A stretch of DNA of 62,748 bases from Reyranella massiliensis 521 (GTDB taxonomy: Bacteria > Pseudomonadota > Alphaproteobacteria > Reyranellales > Reyranellaceae), in NCBI GenBank assembly GCA_945862125.1, contig CAMAYC010000012.1, positions 1-62,748 on the forward strand. Reading direction: 5' to 3'. The translations under genes and the position numbers were made by a program. The notes below the pieces were generated by a model. It saw only the letters and a program-made list of their open reading frames with translations. It was not told the DNA's origin and searched no databases. Below, piece after piece: positions 62,040 to 62,748 of this stretch (position 1 is its first letter; every line of letters starts with the position of its first letter).

Positions 62040-62179
62040 TCACCCGTCTCCGTGTCCGGCCGAGGATTTGCGGTCACTCATATGGCAAATCAAGGGCCGA
62101 ATCACCCGGCTGGCACACCCATTGCAACCATGCGGGACGAAACGCGCCCAAAACGGGCGCCCCTGACTGGGAGTCCTTC

Positions 62180-62748
62180 ATGAAATTGACCCGGCGCACC
62201 GTCCTTGCTGGCTCCGCCGCCACGATCGGCTCGTCGCTGGCCGCTCCGACGGTCAAGGCGAGCCCGGGCTGGCCGACAAAGGCGCCGATCAAGCTGATCG
62301 CCACTTTCCCGCCGGGTGGCACGGCCGACACGATTTCCCGCATTCTTGCCCCCAAGCTCTCGGCCGCGCTGGGCACCCAGGTCGTGGTCGAGAACCGTCC
62401 CGGGGCCGGCGGCACGATCGGGTCTGATCTCGCCGCCAAGGCCCCGGCCGACGGCTACACCCTGGTGATCTCGCATGCCTCGCCCCTGGGCATCGCGCCC
62501 GGAATCTACCCAAAGCTGCCCTACAACGTGGTCACCGACTTCACCCACGTCACCCTGATCGGCCATACGCCCAACGTCCTGATCGTACCGGGCGATTCGC
62601 CCTACAAGACGCTGGCCGACTACATCGCTGCTGCCAAGGCCAAGCCCGACCAGATCGCCTTCGGCAGTTCCGGCATCGGCTCCAACACCCATCTGATGGG
62701 CGAACTGCTGTCCAGCGAGGCCGGCATCAAACTGAAGCACGTCCCCTA
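62180..62748 (+). CDS. Bug-family tripartite tricarboxylate transporter receptor (3' end outside window)
   Basis: The first 189 residues of a periplasmic receptor; the frame is open to the right edge. A twin-Arg-like signal (LTRRTVLAGSAATIGSSLA) precedes the Bug hallmark FPPGGTADTISRI, VVVENRPGAGGTIGSD and ADGYTLVISHAS. GGGAG lies seven bases before the ATG. Such receptors bring tricarboxylates, aromatic acids or other anions to TctAB membrane parts, which are not in this window. It diverges from degP. Confidence 0.9.
   Translation, partial: MKLTRRTVLAGSAATIGSSLAAPTVKASPGWPTKAPIKLIATFPPGGTADTISRILAPKLSAALGTQVVVENRPGAGGTIGSDLAAKAPADGYTLVISHASPLGIAPGIYPKLPYNVVTDFTHVTLIGHTPNVLIVPGDSPYKTLADYIAAAKAKPDQIAFGSSGIGSNTHLMGELLSSEAGIKLKHVP

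Overview
The window is high-GC DNA, almost fully coding, from an alphaproteobacterium. The gene orders argue for this: SRP RNA-dnaX-ybaB-recR; folK-rpoZ-rsh-pdxJ-acpS-lepB-rnc-era-recO; and degP/rarA close to rluC and an ATP12-type F1 chaperone gene. The many solute receptors (Fbp-like, PotD-like, two TRAP receptors, one Bug receptor) fit a free-living, uptake-rich soil or water bacterium such as Reyranella or a relative, but the genus cannot be fixed from this sequence. I see no insertion sequence, prophage, CRISPR array or replication origin, and no gene-free stretch longer than about 300 bases.

Region 1 (1-16.8 kb) is accessory and catabolic. It opens with the end of an ABC receptor gene and its ATPase. 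Next is a divergent locus. Leftward, a PotABCD-like ABC importer (ATPase, Tat-type receptor, two permeases) is followed in the same operon by a ring-opening amidohydrolase of the cyanuric acid hydrolase/barbiturase family and a SelA-like PLP enzyme. Rightward run hyuA and hyuB, the subunits of an ATP-dependent hydantoinase/oxoprolinase. Two unrelated ring-opening chemistries around one importer suggest uptake and breakdown of a cyclic ureide, imide or lactam; this is the most interesting system in the window. After it come a TetR regulator, an XRE-cupin regulator with a clear palindromic operator, an EamA transporter, an SDR protein lacking the catalytic tyrosine, an unlisted 40-residue membrane protein, and an LLM flavin monooxygenase.

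Region 2 (16.8-21.3 kb) is core: SRP RNA, dnaX, ybaB, recR, a DUF4126 membrane protein and bpt (N-end rule leucyltransferase). Region 3 (21.3-26.1 kb) is a TRAP transporter of the FcbT/TakP type with two paralogous receptor genes facing one permease pair. Region 4 (26.1-37 kb) is a leftward core block: folK, rpoZ, rsh (ppGpp), pdxJ, acpS, lepB, rnc, era, recO, parC, uppP, with many stop/start overlaps.

Region 5 (37-47.4 kb) holds a NYN-domain protein, a family 5 uracil-DNA glycosylase, glutathione peroxidase, a YuiH-like molybdopterin protein, an acyl-CoA synthetase with its TetR regulator, isovaleryl-CoA dehydrogenase, a secreted unknown, mgtE, maeB and tRNA-Leu(GAG). Region 6 (47.4-62.7 kb) holds lipB, acylphosphatase, propionyl-CoA carboxylase (pccB, a small 2TM protein, pccA), a probable phosphonopyruvate hydrolase, ATP12, AsmA, rluC, a dienelactone-hydrolase-like enzyme, an L,D-transpeptidase, rarA, a DegP protease and the 5' part of a Bug receptor gene cut by the window edge.
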